Shown piece after piece: positions 10,742 to 22,250 of a stretch of DNA of 64,000 nucleotides. The notes beneath the pieces were generated by a model. That model searched no databases, was not told the DNA's origin, and saw nothing but the letters and a program-made list of their open reading frames with translations. Every line of letters begins with the position of its first letter. Within the stretch, counting starts at the first letter, position 1. Position numbers and translations under genes: made by a program. Source of the stretch: Pseudopithomyces maydicus (Eukaryota > Ascomycota > Dothideomycetes > Pleosporales > Didymosphaeriaceae); the NCBI GenBank assembly GCA_026873275.1, contig JANTUC010000005.1, positions 1,550,001 through 1,614,000 of the forward strand, in the 5' to 3' direction.

Positions 10742-12019
10742 TTAAAGGAACTCGAAGTCGAAGTCAGCATTTCGCTGCCGATTTTCTAGAGCCTTCAACT
10801 CCGACGCCCAAGCCTCAAGATCTATCGCACTCGGCGCCTTCCCTTTTAGCCTCCTCATCTCCGGCCTACCCTCACTGACCTGCCTCTCCCGGAGCGACCA
10901 ATCGTCTTCCACAAGACCCAGTTCCTCCCGTATGCTCTTCAAAAATTTTCCATACTCCATCTCCTCATCACTGCTGTCCTCTGCGCTCTCTTTATCCTTC
11001 AACTTCCTCACTTTCTCCTCAAGCACCTGCACCGCGCACGCAAGTCCATATGCCGCTCCAAATATCTCCGTCTCCGCGCTCTTCCTCCGCTCCCGGATCA
11101 TTCTTAAGCCCACTTTTGTGTGGTCTAACACGACAGAGATATCTTTTCCTCCCCTTTTAACATGGAGCCACTTGTTTGAATCATTCAGCTCCGCTTCATC
11201 TTGCACCGTGTATTCCTCCAATATCTTCACCTGTGCATTCTGAAATTCTTTAGCCCGCGCGTGAACATCCTTCGGCAACGGAAACGTGTATTGTGCCTCG
11301 TACATCTGGTTCTTCTCATCCAGCACCGTCATCGCAGCCACAACCTCGGCCTCGGCTCCAGTAATGGAATCACCGTCTTGCTGCGCTTCACCACGTATCT
11401 CGCGAACGCATAGTGCCACGTTCGCAAGGGTCGACTCATACATTGCGCGACGAGCAGGGTCACTGTACATGAATTTGTGCTGTCTTTTGATAGACCCAGA
11501 TGGGCTTCCAGGTACGCTGTCGCTGAACTGTGGTTTCCAGTAGTGATGGCCATTCCATGCATTACCGGCAGGGCTCAACCTAATCAGCGAGTCGAAGGTG
11601 TCGCCTGTCTTGGGGATAACCGGCGCGCTGATAGCGAGCCTCGCTGGTGGGCGTAAAGACTTTATCCTCGCGTTGGCGGGTGCGGTTTGTCGCTGTTGAC
11701 GCTGTTGGCGCTTTTCCACTGTGATGGTCCCCCAGCGTGATGGGTCACTCGGTGGTCTGCGGATGGGGGACTCCTGTCGGAGCTGTGTAATGCGCTGGAG
11801 AGCGGCGTTGCCGGCGCCATATTCGAGAGAACGAGAGAGAGCCTGAGCGGTCGCATCGGCTCGAACTCGAAGGCTATCGGGGAGCTCGAGAACCTTTGTG
11901 CGACAGGGAGCTGTAAAGAGGGTGGGCATGTGTGTGGGATCCGGTGCAGGTGCTGGCGCATTTGATGCGCGACTAGGTATGGGCGGGATAGGTTTCGAAG
12001 TGTTCATACTGCTGGCCAT
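10742..12019 (-). CDS. Hypothetical protein, 425 aa, coiled-coil rich
   Basis: A single uninterrupted frame runs from ATG 12019 (MASSMNTSKPIPPIPSRASN). I do not recognise a family. The first 110 residues are Pro/Ala/Ser-rich and probably disordered. A Gln/Arg run (KRQQRQQRQ) follows near residue 105. The C-terminal half is charged and helical: LDEKNQMYEAQYTFPLPKDV, EEYTVQDEAELNDSNKWLHV and ACAVQVLEEKVRKLKDKESA. An acidic patch follows (SAEDSSDEEMEYGKF). There is no signal peptide or TM, so it is probably intracellular, perhaps nuclear or cytoskeletal. The length, consistent protein-like composition and lack of stops support a real gene. Flanks are long non-coding stretches, so context gives no help. 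Confidence 0.65.
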   Translation of the reverse strand: MASSMNTSKPIPPIPSRASNAPAPAPDPTHMPTLFTAPCRTKVLELPDSLRVRADATAQALSRSLEYGAGNAALQRITQLRQESPIRRPPSDPSRWGTITVEKRQQRQQRQTAPANARIKSLRPPARLAISAPVIPKTGDTFDSLIRLSPAGNAWNGHHYWKPQFSDSVPGSPSGSIKRQHKFMYSDPARRAMYESTLANVALCVREIRGEAQQDGDSITGAEAEVVAAMTVLDEKNQMYEAQYTFPLPKDVHARAKEFQNAQVKILEEYTVQDEAELNDSNKWLHVKRGGKDISVVLDHTKVGLRMIRERRKSAETEIFGAAYGLACAVQVLEEKVRKLKDKESAEDSSDEEMEYGKFLKSIREELGLVEDDWSLRERQVSEGRPEMRRLKGKAPSAIDLEAWASELKALENRQRNADFDFEFL

Positions 12020-13660
12020 AATTTCAGGAAATCATAATATGGAAGTAGAAGGACTGTTTCCAGGAGATATGATGGAGCCTAGCGCGTTCGTTCGAGTGAA
12101 GGGTGTAAACACGACACTCGTAGACCCAGTGACGACAATCGAAGGCAACAACGAGCCCCGCTTTCAGTCCCCCTTCTCTCGATCTCCCCAATAAGTATCA
12201 ATATGGCGCGTTTGTTCGAAGTTCCCCGCGAAGTTATTGTTCCAGTATAACAGAAAATTGGTCATGATGTGACAGGGCCAGATACACAATTCGCCTTTGC
12301 CTAGCCGTTCACAATAGAGACAATACACTAGGCATCCTCCTCCAAGTCGAATGGAATTATTCAAGCTGCCTTTTGAGTCTATCATCTATCGTAATATTCT
12401 CCACCCGACAATGAGCTCAGCTGCACGAGAGCACTACATTCAAATCTAAGCTGGAAAAATCGAAAACAAACTGGAGTCGAAATTACACAATAAAACCAAC
12501 ATTCCGACAACACGATCAAATTGGGGACAGTATGTTCAAGAATATGTAAATTATTGTAAACATCGGAAATTCGATACGATAGACGGGCGCAAGGCCAAAT
12601 CTACAAACCAGCCATCTAAAAAAATCGTATCACAACGACTGCGATAATTCCAGATATGTCTTAAAGTGTCTGTGATTCTAGATCCCAACTACAATCATTT
12701 TGATGACTAGGCTAAATAAATAGGCCTCTAAATACCATTCTAAGTGTAAGGATTGATACTAAACGCCGGTGCATCGACTCTGAGTTGGCTACCGTGAACT
12801 ATTAGCTTTCGGTATCTGATTTCACAAACAGGAATCTCCATACGATGCCAATGATTTATTTGGAATGTCGTATTCAGTCTGTTCCCATGCAGAGGCTAAA
12901 TAAGGAAGGTTCAACACGTCAATCCAAGGGTGGATGGACAAGGCTGAAGGCCCTGTGCTCTCAGACTGCAGCCAAAACCCTGATTCTAACTCCACCGTCT
13001 ACGTCCACCCTGTCAAAACCTTAGGCTGACTGCCTACTCAGCCCTCAGCCTCCTCTAACATGCTAAAAAGGCAGTGCAAGCAACCTTAAATCAACAATTC
13101 AGCCTTAGACGACCAATCACATACGAGAGCGCAAGAGGCAACCGCGCTTTCCCGCATCGAGCCATAGTGGGAAACTTCGATCTGGTGCGCATTGGAGGAT
13201 TAAGGTCCCCATGGCCGCGATTTTCGAGTACCTAGATGATTCTGGTCTTTGTGTGAATACATTTGTGTATAAGTCAGGCCGGCAATAAAGGACCTGGTCT
13301 GGATGTCATTTGTGTCGGTGTGGGCATTGTGGTTGACTGCGTTTGCTGCATTTCTTTTCTCCGCCAGAGCCGCATCAAGTGAGGCTATGGGGTGGTCCTG
13401 GCCCGGGGCAGCACTGTGCACGTGACTTGAGTTTGACCTCGGGACTTCGGGGCGCTACCTACATGTTTCTCGCTTATCATGTAAATCTTAGAGTTCTGAA
13501 TTTGCCTTACCTTCAGAGTGCCGAAACAGGTTACCTTTCTTCTTTTTTCAACAAAAAGCACAAGAAGATAGTGCAATGGTGGTATCTTATTTATCTCTTT
13601 TCGCCAACTATGCAAGCTAGCTACGAGTCACTCCCTATCTACCCGCCTCTCTCTCCAACC
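12020..13660. other. Intergenic, no gene seen
   Basis: About 1.64 kb separates the start of the 425-aa gene from the 3' end of RFC3. Only short chance frames occur (for example 13343-13684 on the plus strand, without motifs). Confidence 0.45.
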
Positions 13661-14939
13661 TCAATGCTTGCCATGCGCCAGTAGCTCGACCCCCGTACGC
13701 ACAACACCAATAGTCGCGCCTGTCTGTATGGCTTCGTTTCCTCCGCCACTGAGACGATACTCGATATCTGCAAGACCACTCATCCACGTCGCCATGGTTT
13801 GAGACGGGACGTCGTTCTTGATGAGTTCCTCGCTCAAGGCTGTCAATATGTCTGCTAATGCGAGACCCTTTTGCGCCTTGATGGTGTTGATGGTCTTGAG
13901 ACACTGTGTGATGTCGCTGGTCTCAAGGAGCATGTTGAGGATGTATGTGATGTCTGCGGGGTGCGGTGCTGCGATGCAGTCGTAGATTGTGGTTTGGGTG
14001 ATCTGGTCGCGAACGATGGTGGATGGGTCCGGGGCGGGCTTGCCGGGTGGCTGGAGAGGTGTGCTGGATGCGTGGCATGCTTGGATGACGTTGAGCGCTC
14101 TTCGCATGTCGCCCTTGCTCAGTGTGACTAGCGATTCGGTAGCTTCCTGCGTGATGTTGATGTTCTCTTCCTCGATGACCTTGTCCACCAGGTTCCGGAT
14201 GTCTCTTTCTTTCAGAGGCGAGAAACGGAATCTTGTACACCGCGAGAGAAGGGCAGGCGAGAGCTTGTGTGTATAATTTGCGATGATGCAGAAACGAGTG
14301 TTTGCGGTGTATTTCTCCATTATCCTTCGCAGCGCCATCTGCGCTGTTGCCGTCATAGCATCCGCCTCGTCCAGGATAATCAATTTGAAGGTTGCGAGAG
14401 ACGAGCCCTCGCCAGCCTTGGGCCCTGTTGCGAAAATCTGGCGGGTGGAAGAGAAGGTCTTGATTTGCTCGCGAACGACATCGATACCTCTGTCGTCAGA
14501 GGCGTTCAGCTCAAGCACCATTTGGCGCATGTTTTTGGCGCCATATATGCGGCGTGCAAGTGCGAGGACGGTGGATGTTTTGCCGGTACCGGGAGGGCCG
14601 TAGAGCAGGAGATGAGGAAGTCGCTGGCGGAATTAGGACAAGCTTTTCCTCAGTGTGTAATCGCGCTTACGTTTGAGTCTACAAACTTGTTGATTGTGGT
14701 TATGATGTCCTTGTGGCCTTCTACGTCGTCCAACGAGTTCGGTCTGTACTTCTCCACCCTGGATGGAATTAGCAGGTGCTTTGCATAATCGCCCCTTCCC
14801 CGTACCATGGCAACGAATCCTCGGCCTCCACGGGTAGATTGGCAGCGCTCCGTTTCCCCTTCCTCGAGTCTCCTCCAAACACGATTGATGTGTCGGGGGC
14901 GGGCGCATCAACGTCCATCTCATCCTCGTAGTCGGACAT
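13661..14939 (-). CDS. RFC3: Replication factor C small subunit (Rfc3 / human RFC5 type)
   Basis: Three exons, 14939-14806, 14758-14671 and 14623-13661, join in phases 2 and 0 to give 394 aa. The product is an AAA+ subunit of the RFC clamp loader, which opens and loads PCNA at primer-template junctions in the nucleus. After an acidic N-terminal tail come WVEKYRPNSLDDV, Walker A GPPGTGKT (83-90), Walker B ILDEAD (157-162) and the SRC arginine-finger motif (201-203, in LLSRCTRFRF). C-terminal collar motifs such as KGLALADILT and LADIEYRLSGG match the Rfc3/RFC5 branch rather than Rfc2 or Rfc4. The start was set by the acidic MSDYEDEMDVD peptide and the splice to VEKYRP. The gene diverges from ARC18 across 292 bp that contain an MCB box (ACGCGT, 15062-15067), as expected for an S-phase gene. 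Confidence 0.95.
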
Positions 14940-15231
14940 GGTGGTAACTCCGAAGCTGAATGTGCTGTGGGAACAAGAAAACAATCGCTCCGAAGGCTCT
15001 CTCGACTCATACGGCGGCTGGTTCGTAGTTGGACGGAGCTCGAGAAAAGTACAGCGGGAAGACGCGTCGCGCGTCGAACGTGTAAAGTGAGCCGTCGGCA
15101 TTGCCAAGCCCCGACCGACATCCCACTTGGAAGCTGCGACCGACTGCACCGCCGTCACCTCCGCCCGCAATACCCCAAGCTTCCCCACACACAACACGGC
15201 ACATCTTAGAGCGGGCGCTCACACATCCGCC
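14940..15231. promoter_or_regulatory. Divergent promoter RFC3 / ARC18
   Basis: This 292-bp spacer lies between the two ATGs. It is GC-rich and contains a canonical MluI cell-cycle box ACGCGT followed by a GCGCGT near-copy, about 123 bp upstream of the RFC3 ATG. Confidence 0.55.
15062..15067. promoter_or_regulatory. MCB box (ACGCGT)
   Basis: This exact ACGCGT is the target of the MBF complex that drives G1/S genes in yeasts. It sits upstream of the replication gene RFC3; binding here is inferred. Confidence 0.5.
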
Positions 15232-16029
15232 ATGCCTGTATGTATTTCTCCTTAGATTAGATATGGTACTTGCTGTTTGGGGGCAGCAGCATCGCGCCTT
15301 CCATTGCTGACATGGCCAGGCCTACCACTCCGTCTTCCTCGACGAGCCAAACCAACAGCTCATTGGTACCTAATCTGCCCACTGTCCGGCACCCACCCAC
15401 GCTCATACACAATCCAGGCAACTTCGCCCTCCTTCCTCTTCGCACAAGGACACGTGGCCCCGCAATACAACTGCCCGCCCTCCCCGCCGACGTCTCCGAC
15501 CTCACCATCGAAGCGAACCATGAGTCTTACGACCCCCTCGACGAAGTGCTATCGCTCTTCCGTGCAAACACATTTTTCCGCAACTTTGAGATCAAGGGGC
15601 CGGCCGACAGGGTTATGATCTATGGCATTCTGTTTGTGAGCGAAGTGCTGAGCAAGGTCAAGCCAGGCATGGGGCGGAGAGACGCCGAGAAGGTACGTCG
15701 CGCCCTAATAATGCTGTTAAGAAGCCTTAATCGGAAAGAGGGGGGATGTATGAGCCACATTGGGTACTGACTGGTGTCCGCAGGCTGTCATGAACATCGC
15801 ATTGGACACAAACTTCGCTATCCCTGGCGATGCGGGATTCCCGCTCAATCAAGCCTTCGAAGCACCCGCGGATAGGAACCAAGCTGAGGTGCTGAGGCAA
15901 TATATCATGCAAATGAGGCAAGAATTGGCAACGAGGCTGTTGAATAGATTATACGCCGACGGAGCGACCGTGCCAAGCAAGTGGTGGCTCAGCTTTACCA
16001 AGAGGAAGTTCATGGGCAAGGCCCTGTAA
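15232..16029 (+). CDS. ARC18: Arp2/3 complex subunit 3 (p21-ARC)
   Basis: Four exons, 15232-15237 (only ATG CCT), 15320-15365, 15418-15692 and 15784-16029, join in phases 0, 1 and 0 to give 190 aa; human ARPC3 is 178 aa. The joined N-terminus reads MPAYHSVFLDEPNQQLIGNF, the expected ARPC3 start, which confirms the 6-nt first exon. Other family motifs are GNFALLPLRT, FRANTFFRNFEIKGPADRVM, ALDTNFAIPGDAGFPLN and PSKWWLSFTKRKFMGKAL at the C-terminus. ARPC3 bridges the Arp2/3 complex and the mother actin filament, so the product acts at cortical actin patches in branched nucleation and endocytosis. It shares a promoter with RFC3, though the two functions are unrelated. Confidence 0.95.
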
Positions 16030-17093
16030 ATCTGCGGCATGACCGGAATACGTAGGAAAGAATCACAAAATGCATCGGCGTCATCACGAGACCGACACTT
16101 TGTCTTTATATCGAGCGATGGCCTCATGATGCTGCAAACTTCACTCTTAAAACCAACCAATCAGAAAAAGATTCGTCCATCTATCATCACGACCTGACAG
16201 AAAAGCACTGGTTCTGCACAAAATTGTAGGTCATCTGGGTGTATTGAGTGAGCGAGGTGCAACTGGAAGCCATTAGCGCGAGCTGGAGGGGTACCAGCTT
16301 ACGGCCACGTGCAATCGCGCACTCTACTGAACCGAAGAAAGTCTCTATGCTCTAGGAACTACAGTTTATATTTCAGTACCATAGAGCTTGAGAGGCTAAG
16401 GTCGACTGGTCTATATACATGACAACACATCCGAGGGTGTCTCAAATCACTGCACCTCTCCAGACCCATCAATAAACGAATGAGTCGTGTGGCCACGACA
16501 CGATTGCAGCAAAGTTAAATCTAGCATTTGGCTGCGTGTGGCAGGCGATGGTGATGCATCGACTTTTCACGGTTCCAGTTGCTTCAGTGGCGGTGATGGC
16601 AGAGATGGTGAGTACGCAACTGCCGCGCGCTTAAGCCTCACCGTGAATCGTTTCAATCATAACAATCCGCGTCCACTCGCACACACGCATGCATTTCCAA
16701 CTTCATCGATAAACTTTGGAGAGCCAAACGGCGTGCTTCCGTTTCCATTCAAGTTGAGAAGCCGGTCAAGTCAACCCCACCTTGTATATGTATTTCTACA
16801 GAGAACCTGGTGACCTATTGTTTCTCGCCCACGCGACCCACGCAGCCCTCACGCACTCGGAGCAACCCAGACTCCCAACGCATCCAGGTCCTCCTCTAGG
16901 CAACATCACTCGTGTTAGTTTGCCAAGACTAACTAGCCCTGTGGCTTGTTTCACATCTAGAGAGCTATCCCGGACGCGTACTCGCGCATCATACACAACG
17001 CGTGACGCCTCTTCAGAAAGGCCTCCTCGACCACAGTGCTTTTGCAGAGCCGACTTGACAGATTTGGACTGAAAGTTGGGTATTCACCTTCGC
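16030..17093. other. Intergenic; promoter of the 584-aa gene
   Basis: About 1.06 kb without a convincing gene. The distal part holds two exact ACGCGT boxes (listed separately), and the region just before the next ATG is pyrimidine-rich in places, as in fungal promoters. Confidence 0.45.
16974..17003. promoter_or_regulatory. Twin MCB boxes (ACGCGT x2)
   Basis: Exact ACGCGT copies occur at 16974-16979 and 16998-17003, 24 bp apart, and 91-120 bp upstream of the ATG at 17094. Paired MCBs are typical of MBF-controlled G1/S promoters. Confidence 0.5.
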
Positions 17094-18943
17094 ATGCACA
17101 ACATGGTCAAGCGAATGGTCAAGATCCCACTTGCTCTCAAGAAACGAGCGGCCGAGAGTGGTGAGGATCTCGAAGCACGGAGAGCAGAACAGCCTCGTTC
17201 TCCGGCCAGCTCCTTCGAATCTGTGACCACAATCCATGATTCCAATTGGAAACAGGATCCTCCCCTTCTAATCAGGGTTTAGGGATTACGAAGACGATTC
17301 CGCTGGAGACAGGTACTCTTTCTGGGATTAGAAAGCGCACTTTGGATGCTGAAGATGATCCCGAGCATCTTGGACCGGGGTACCGAACCGCAAAGCTACC
17401 TCGATCGAAGAATAGTTCGTTCCAGGCAGTGCATAGTAGCCACTCGACAAAGACAGTGGTTCCTTTCGGCTTGGGTGTTGAGGACTTAAGGGTTGACACC
17501 AATTTCCCATTTACGCGAGATGCAGTTCCAATCAGCAGCATCTCTTTCCAATCTGAGATCGACGATTCGCACCGCGATGAGATCGACCAAAAAATGATTC
17601 CATGGGGTTCAAAGTCGTTCTTGGAGGCAAATGCCAAGGATATATCGGAAGGCCTAAAGAAATATGCAGAGCTTCGTCTTCCTTTCACTTTGGAGAGTCT
17701 CTTTTCAGATGATCAGCGGCTTCAGGGTATTCTCGACCGTAGAAGCATTAGGAATGGCAGCGTACCTTTGGTAAAACCAACCAATGTCGACTTGGCCCCT
17801 AGGACGACACCATGGGGACCTGGAGAGCAGCCAGAGGAGGCCACGGACCGTCACAAAACCAAAGGTATTCGGAACGTTGATGCCGTCAAGATCACGCCAA
17901 AATCATCAAATGTCAATACAAGTGCCACATTCCAAGACCAACGCACACCTCGGCCTCTCTCACCACAGTCCCTAGATGCCGCCACCACCGCTCTCCCATC
18001 AAAACCTCTCTTCCCCAAAGACTTCATCAGTACCACCGGCTTCGGCCCCATCAATCTCTTCGACCCCAAAACCGGCAAAATCATAGCCACCCGTCACCCC
18101 AACGGCGGCATCGGCTATGACCCCGCCGTCAACTGGACCCCGGAAACCAGCTTCGCAGACGGGGGCTCTAACGCCCCCTCCGAAACCCTCGTTCCCATCC
18201 ACCCCAACTCCACCCTCCTACTCCCCCGCAACCGCGTTCCCCAGCACCCTAAATACCCCTACGCAAACCGCGAAAGCCTCTGGGGTCTCCCTGGAAAACC
18301 GCAAAACCAGCACACGCACGAGCATGATGATAATAGCGACAACGGATCCACCACCGTCGTGGACGCTGAGACAGAACACGCATGTGCAGAGCAGAAAGTG
18401 CACTCCGACACCGAGAGCATCCCACACAGCTTCTCCCTCTCCACCATCCTCGACACATCCACATCCTTCGAAGACATCCTCGTCTTCCGCCGCGAGCACG
18501 ACACTTCCTTCACCTCGCCTTCGACCAAACCCTGTTCCGCGGGTGCAAACATGCTGGACATCGCGCAGACGGCGTACACAGCGCACGCCCTGCTCTCCGC
18601 GCACCCCGATTCACCCGGTATATACTCCGCTGCAATGAACCGGCTTGAGCGCGCGGTGGAAGCAAAGATTTTGGCAGCTGCGAAGCAGGCGAAGGCGGAA
18701 AAGAGGGATCTCGTGATGCCGAGTGTGGCGGAGTTGGCGGTGGAGATTAGGGATGAAGTGGTGGCGGAGAGTAAAGGAAAGGGACGTGGGGATGAAGATG
18801 GGGAGCGGGAGAGCGGGAAGTTGGAGATGAAGTGGGCGCAGTGGTTGGTTGAGGCGACGAAGTCGGGGGTTATGCATTTGAAAGTTGAGGGGTGTATGTG
18901 TAGCCCTGAGCCATTGAGGGAAGAAGAAGAGGATGGGTGGTAG
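17094..18943 (+). CDS. Hypothetical protein, 584 aa, possibly cell-cycle regulated
   Basis: Two exons, 17094-17160 and 17256-18943, are joined by a 95-nt intron (GTGAGG...AACAG, phase 1). The long frame has no ATG near its 5' end and an upstream in-frame TGA, so an upstream exon is required. The short exon starting MHNMVKRMVKIPLALKKRAA fits in phase. I do not recognise the family. Visible features are a basic N-terminus, an ordered-looking block IDQKMIPWGSKSFLEANAKD and ISEGLKKYAELRLPFTLESL (about residues 130-175), and a second block ISTTGFGPINLFDPKTGKII. Long Ser/Thr/Pro-rich disordered stretches separate these. A C-terminal helical Ala/Glu/Lys region (RLERAVEAKILAAAKQAKAE) ends in an acidic tail. 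No signal peptide or TM is seen. Twin MCB boxes upstream suggest G1/S expression. Confidence 0.65.
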
Positions 18944-19736
18944 GAGGGGGCAATAGCATGGATGCTTTAATGCATAGACGCCTAGGTGGGTTGACGGATG
19001 GACATTATGGCAGGGTTGTTGCTGCATGTTTGCATTTGAGCGATGGCGTTGGGATGCAATATGGTACAGATCATGGCTTTGAATCCAGCGTCCATTGTAC
19101 TGCTTTACGCGCGCCTGAAAAGGCTGCGAAGTGCAGCGTGGGTAGCAATGTGGTTTTTTGATGTTTTCGTTGCTTAAGCATTTTCAAGCGTACAGGTACG
19201 ATTAGGGTTCGCGCTAAACGGGACCCTGTAGGAATATATGCTTACATGCATAGAAGATCAGTTTGACACGAGATAACTTGAGCCTTACCTTCTATGATAT
19301 CCGTTTATTGGCGCACAAGACATTCCAGGCTTTTCTTACAACGCAATGCATAACCTTGCCTGCAGCATTCGCTTATTTGTGCCTGCTCCATGAATTCGCA
19401 CCTCGTGTCACCGCTTCCGAGACAGCTATGTATCTAATTCAATGCCTTACCGATCCCAGTTTCGACAATAGTCGCGCGATATCGCCCGTCTATTCCACGC
19501 TTCCCGTAGCGTCTTCCTATTCCCACGAGTCGTTGACGTCACGCTACTCCTACGCTAACTGTTTCAGGCGTCGCTTTTGAAACGACGTTCTTCTCAACAC
19601 GGCTAAGGTCACGAGACGTCGCCAGAGTCAACATCACTCCTAGCCTTTTACTCTCCATCTTGTCTCCCTCTTTCCTTTTCTCCCCAATCGCTGAAATACA
19701 GGCCTTCAAAAGAGATAGTCTAGGTCCCCGCCCATC
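18944..19736. other. Intergenic, no gene seen
   Basis: This 793-bp stretch is the 3' flank of the 584-aa gene and the promoter of the methyltransferase gene. The CT-rich tract around 19640-19690 is typical of fungal 5' untranslated leaders. Confidence 0.45.
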
Positions 19737-21112
19737 ATGAACTCAATTTCAGGTACATGCGCCCCTCATCACGGCGTGTATCTGGTGCAAAAAACTTAAC
19801 GTGTCATGCCAGAGTACCTCATGTCCGACTCGGTCATCAACCCCATCCTCGACGCAGGATATCTTCCTCATCCTGTTATCCGGTTAGGCATTAGGCGACA
19901 GCTCAGCCAGCGCCTGCACGAGATAGCTATCCAATCGCAGACCGAAGCTTATGAGTCCAAAATGAAATATGTTGAGCTTCTGCGTAAGACACATGGTAAT
20001 TAGACCGCAGTATACATGAAGTCTGATCTCGTGTATCCAGGAAATCGTCCCATTGCCATCGAGACTAAGAAGGCCAACGAGCAGCACTACGAAGTAGGCA
20101 CGGGCGTGCTCAAAGGCATGCTCGGCCCAAAGATGAAGTACAGCTCTTGTCTCTATGCGAAGGGTAATGAAACCCTGGAGCAGGCCGAAATCGCAATGCT
20201 AGAACTCTATGTCAAGCGAGCCGAGCTAAAAGACGGAATGAGCATATTGGATCTTGGGTAAGTACCTCGCGCGCCCAACAAGCTCGTTACCACCTGGGCA
20301 TTCCAAACATCACGTGACCCTACCCTGCCCACGGCCACACCGCCGATAAAACCCAAGTACTAACACCATCCAGCTGTGGTTGGGGCTCTGCATCCCTCTA
20401 CTTCGCCTCCCGTTTCCCCAACTCCCGCATCACCGCCTTCTCCAACTCGCGCACCCAAAAGGAACACATCAACACGGTCGCCAACTCAAAGGGCCTATCC
20501 AACCTCACCGTCATCACGGGTGACGCCGCAGAGTACGAGTTCGAGCCCGAGTCCTTCGACCGGGTCGTCAGCATCGAGATGTTTGAGCACATGAAGAATT
20601 ACCACCTGTTGCTGGAGAAGGTGGCGAGGGGGTTGAAGCCTGGCGGGAAGTTGTTTGTGCATATTTTTTGCCACAAGGATACGCCGTATGATTTTGAGGG
20701 GGGTGGATGAGCGATTACTTTTTTACGGGCGGTGAGTTCTTCTCTCTTTCTGCTTTCTTGAATTTTTTGGTGCTATGTTTGGTATTGGGTGGTTGCAGGT
20801 GACTGATGATATGCAATAGGAACGATGCCGTCTGCGGACTTGCTGCTGTTTTTCCAGTCTTCGCTTTCGGTTCAGCGACAGTGGTGGGTTAATGGGCAGC
20901 ATTATGCGCAGACGTGTGAGGATTGGTTGAAGACCATGCTGCGGAATAAGGATAAAATTTGGCCGGCGCTGGTGGAAACTTATGGGGAGAAGGACGTGGT
21001 AACGTGGTGGAACAGGTGGCAGATTTTCTACATGGCATGTGCGGAGTTGTTCAAGTGGGAGGGCGGCGATACGTGGGGTGTGACGCACTTGTTGTTTGAG
21101 AAGAAGAGGTAA
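19737..21112 (+). CDS. CFA / coclaurine N-methyltransferase-like SAM methyltransferase, apparent frameshift
   Basis: Exons are 19737-19752, 19813-19983, 20041-20257, 20374-20731 and 20820-21112, with GT-AG introns. The product resembles the cyclopropane-fatty-acid synthase/coclaurine N-methyltransferase family: NEQHYEVGTGVLKGMLGPKM and KYSSCLY before the domain, SAM motif I LDLGCGWGSASLYFASRFP rebuilt across intron 3, FDRVVSIEMFEHMKNY, FVHIFCHKDTPYDFE, GWMSDYFFTGGTMPSADLLL and NRWQIFYMACAELF near the end. The first four exons read cleanly, but in exon 4 a run of six G (20698-20703) puts GWMSDYFF one base out of frame, giving a TGA at 20708. One extra G would restore a protein of about 351 aa. 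This is either a sequencing slip or a real disabling mutation. Substrate unknown; probably cytosolic. Confidence 0.8.
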
Positions 21113-21417
21113 TGCGGCTGCTCCGAGAGCGTTGCAGCGCGACCATAAAGATATAAGAGCCGGCTGAGACATTGAAATGATTCGGATCTGGCTCTAATTT
21201 CACACGGGGACGATAGACACACTTAGAAGCTCAATAATAATTTTCAGTGTGCAACTACATGAATCCTGCCAGCAACTATAACCAACAACCGTTATTAAAT
21301 ACAATAGAGGATGGTCTCCATCATGAAATTATAGCTAATTCGACCAACAGTATAGCTATCAGCCAATAGACCATTCTGAACCCACAATTTCTTTCTGGCC
21401 TTATGCATAGTAAGCAT

Positions 21418-21470
21418 GAGGTCCTCAGGTCCCGAGGTCCCGAGGAGGGAGGTCCCCAGGTTCCGAGGTC
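21418..21470. repeat. Degenerate tandem array of AGGTCCCG units
   Basis: Roughly seven imperfect copies of an 8-bp unit (AGGTCCCG, with AGGTCCTC, AGGTCCCC and AGGTTCCG variants) run head to tail. This is a short minisatellite in intergenic DNA. Confidence 0.75.
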
Positions 21471-22231
21471 ACAGCCAAGTCATGTGATAAGCCTTGCGGA
21501 ACATCGAACCTCAAGCTACGAAAAGTATAGTGTCTATCACTATAGAATTGTCATGGGGAAAACCCCTTTCCATCTCGATTGCTCCGAATAGATTGCAATC
21601 GCAGTTACCAAGTCAAAGGTTACATATCCCGTCCATGTAACAAGGTCGCACAATCAAATAAAGGTCTACTAATATACCTAGAGAAGCGGTACTCCCTTCT
21701 GCAATTCAACTATATCCTACTAGATATTACAGGGCATCTGAAAATCTATTTGCATCCCCATGGCGTTGTTTCCAGTGCTGGGTTACCAAGCTCCTGGATT
21801 ATTGCACTACAATGTCTAGCCCCGCGGAGAGGGTAAGTCGGACAAGGCTAAAATTTAATTTCTGACTCCATCGTCTGACCGATGTCCGCACATTCTCAGC
21901 CTATTCACTTTGCAAGACAGATTCTAGTAGTTGCCGTCTTGCATTCCGAGTCCTTCATAAGTTGTTATTTGTCCTAGTATTACGGTATATGTATCTTCTA
22001 CGAGAGTGGTATTATTGACTGTCTTGTTAATCGATCTCTGACGAATTCAAGGCCGTTTCGAACACCGACGTGTAAAACGGGATAGAAGTCTTGCAATTTA
22101 GTCCCTAGACACATTTACAGGTACTGTGAAGAGTAAAGCCAGTCTATTATAGCCCGTACCAATCTCCAACGACACCTCCACCCCACCACCTTATCTCGTG
22201 CTACTTTCTTCGAATGAAACCCTCCCCAACT

Positions 22232-22250
22232 CATACATACATACATACAT
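22232..22250. repeat. (CATA)n microsatellite
   Basis: Four to five CATA units in a row, followed by ATAT. Confidence 0.85.

Noticed and set aside
14267..14788. 173-codon plus-strand frame
   Set aside because: Antisense to RFC3, spanning one of its introns.
18117..18638. 173-codon plus-strand Pro/Ser/Thr-rich frame
   Set aside because: Out-of-frame reading of the 584-aa gene; low-complexity shadow.
21418..21470. Considered as a CRISPR-like array
   Set aside because: Units are 8 bp, contiguous and without spacers, in a eukaryotic genome; it is a minisatellite.
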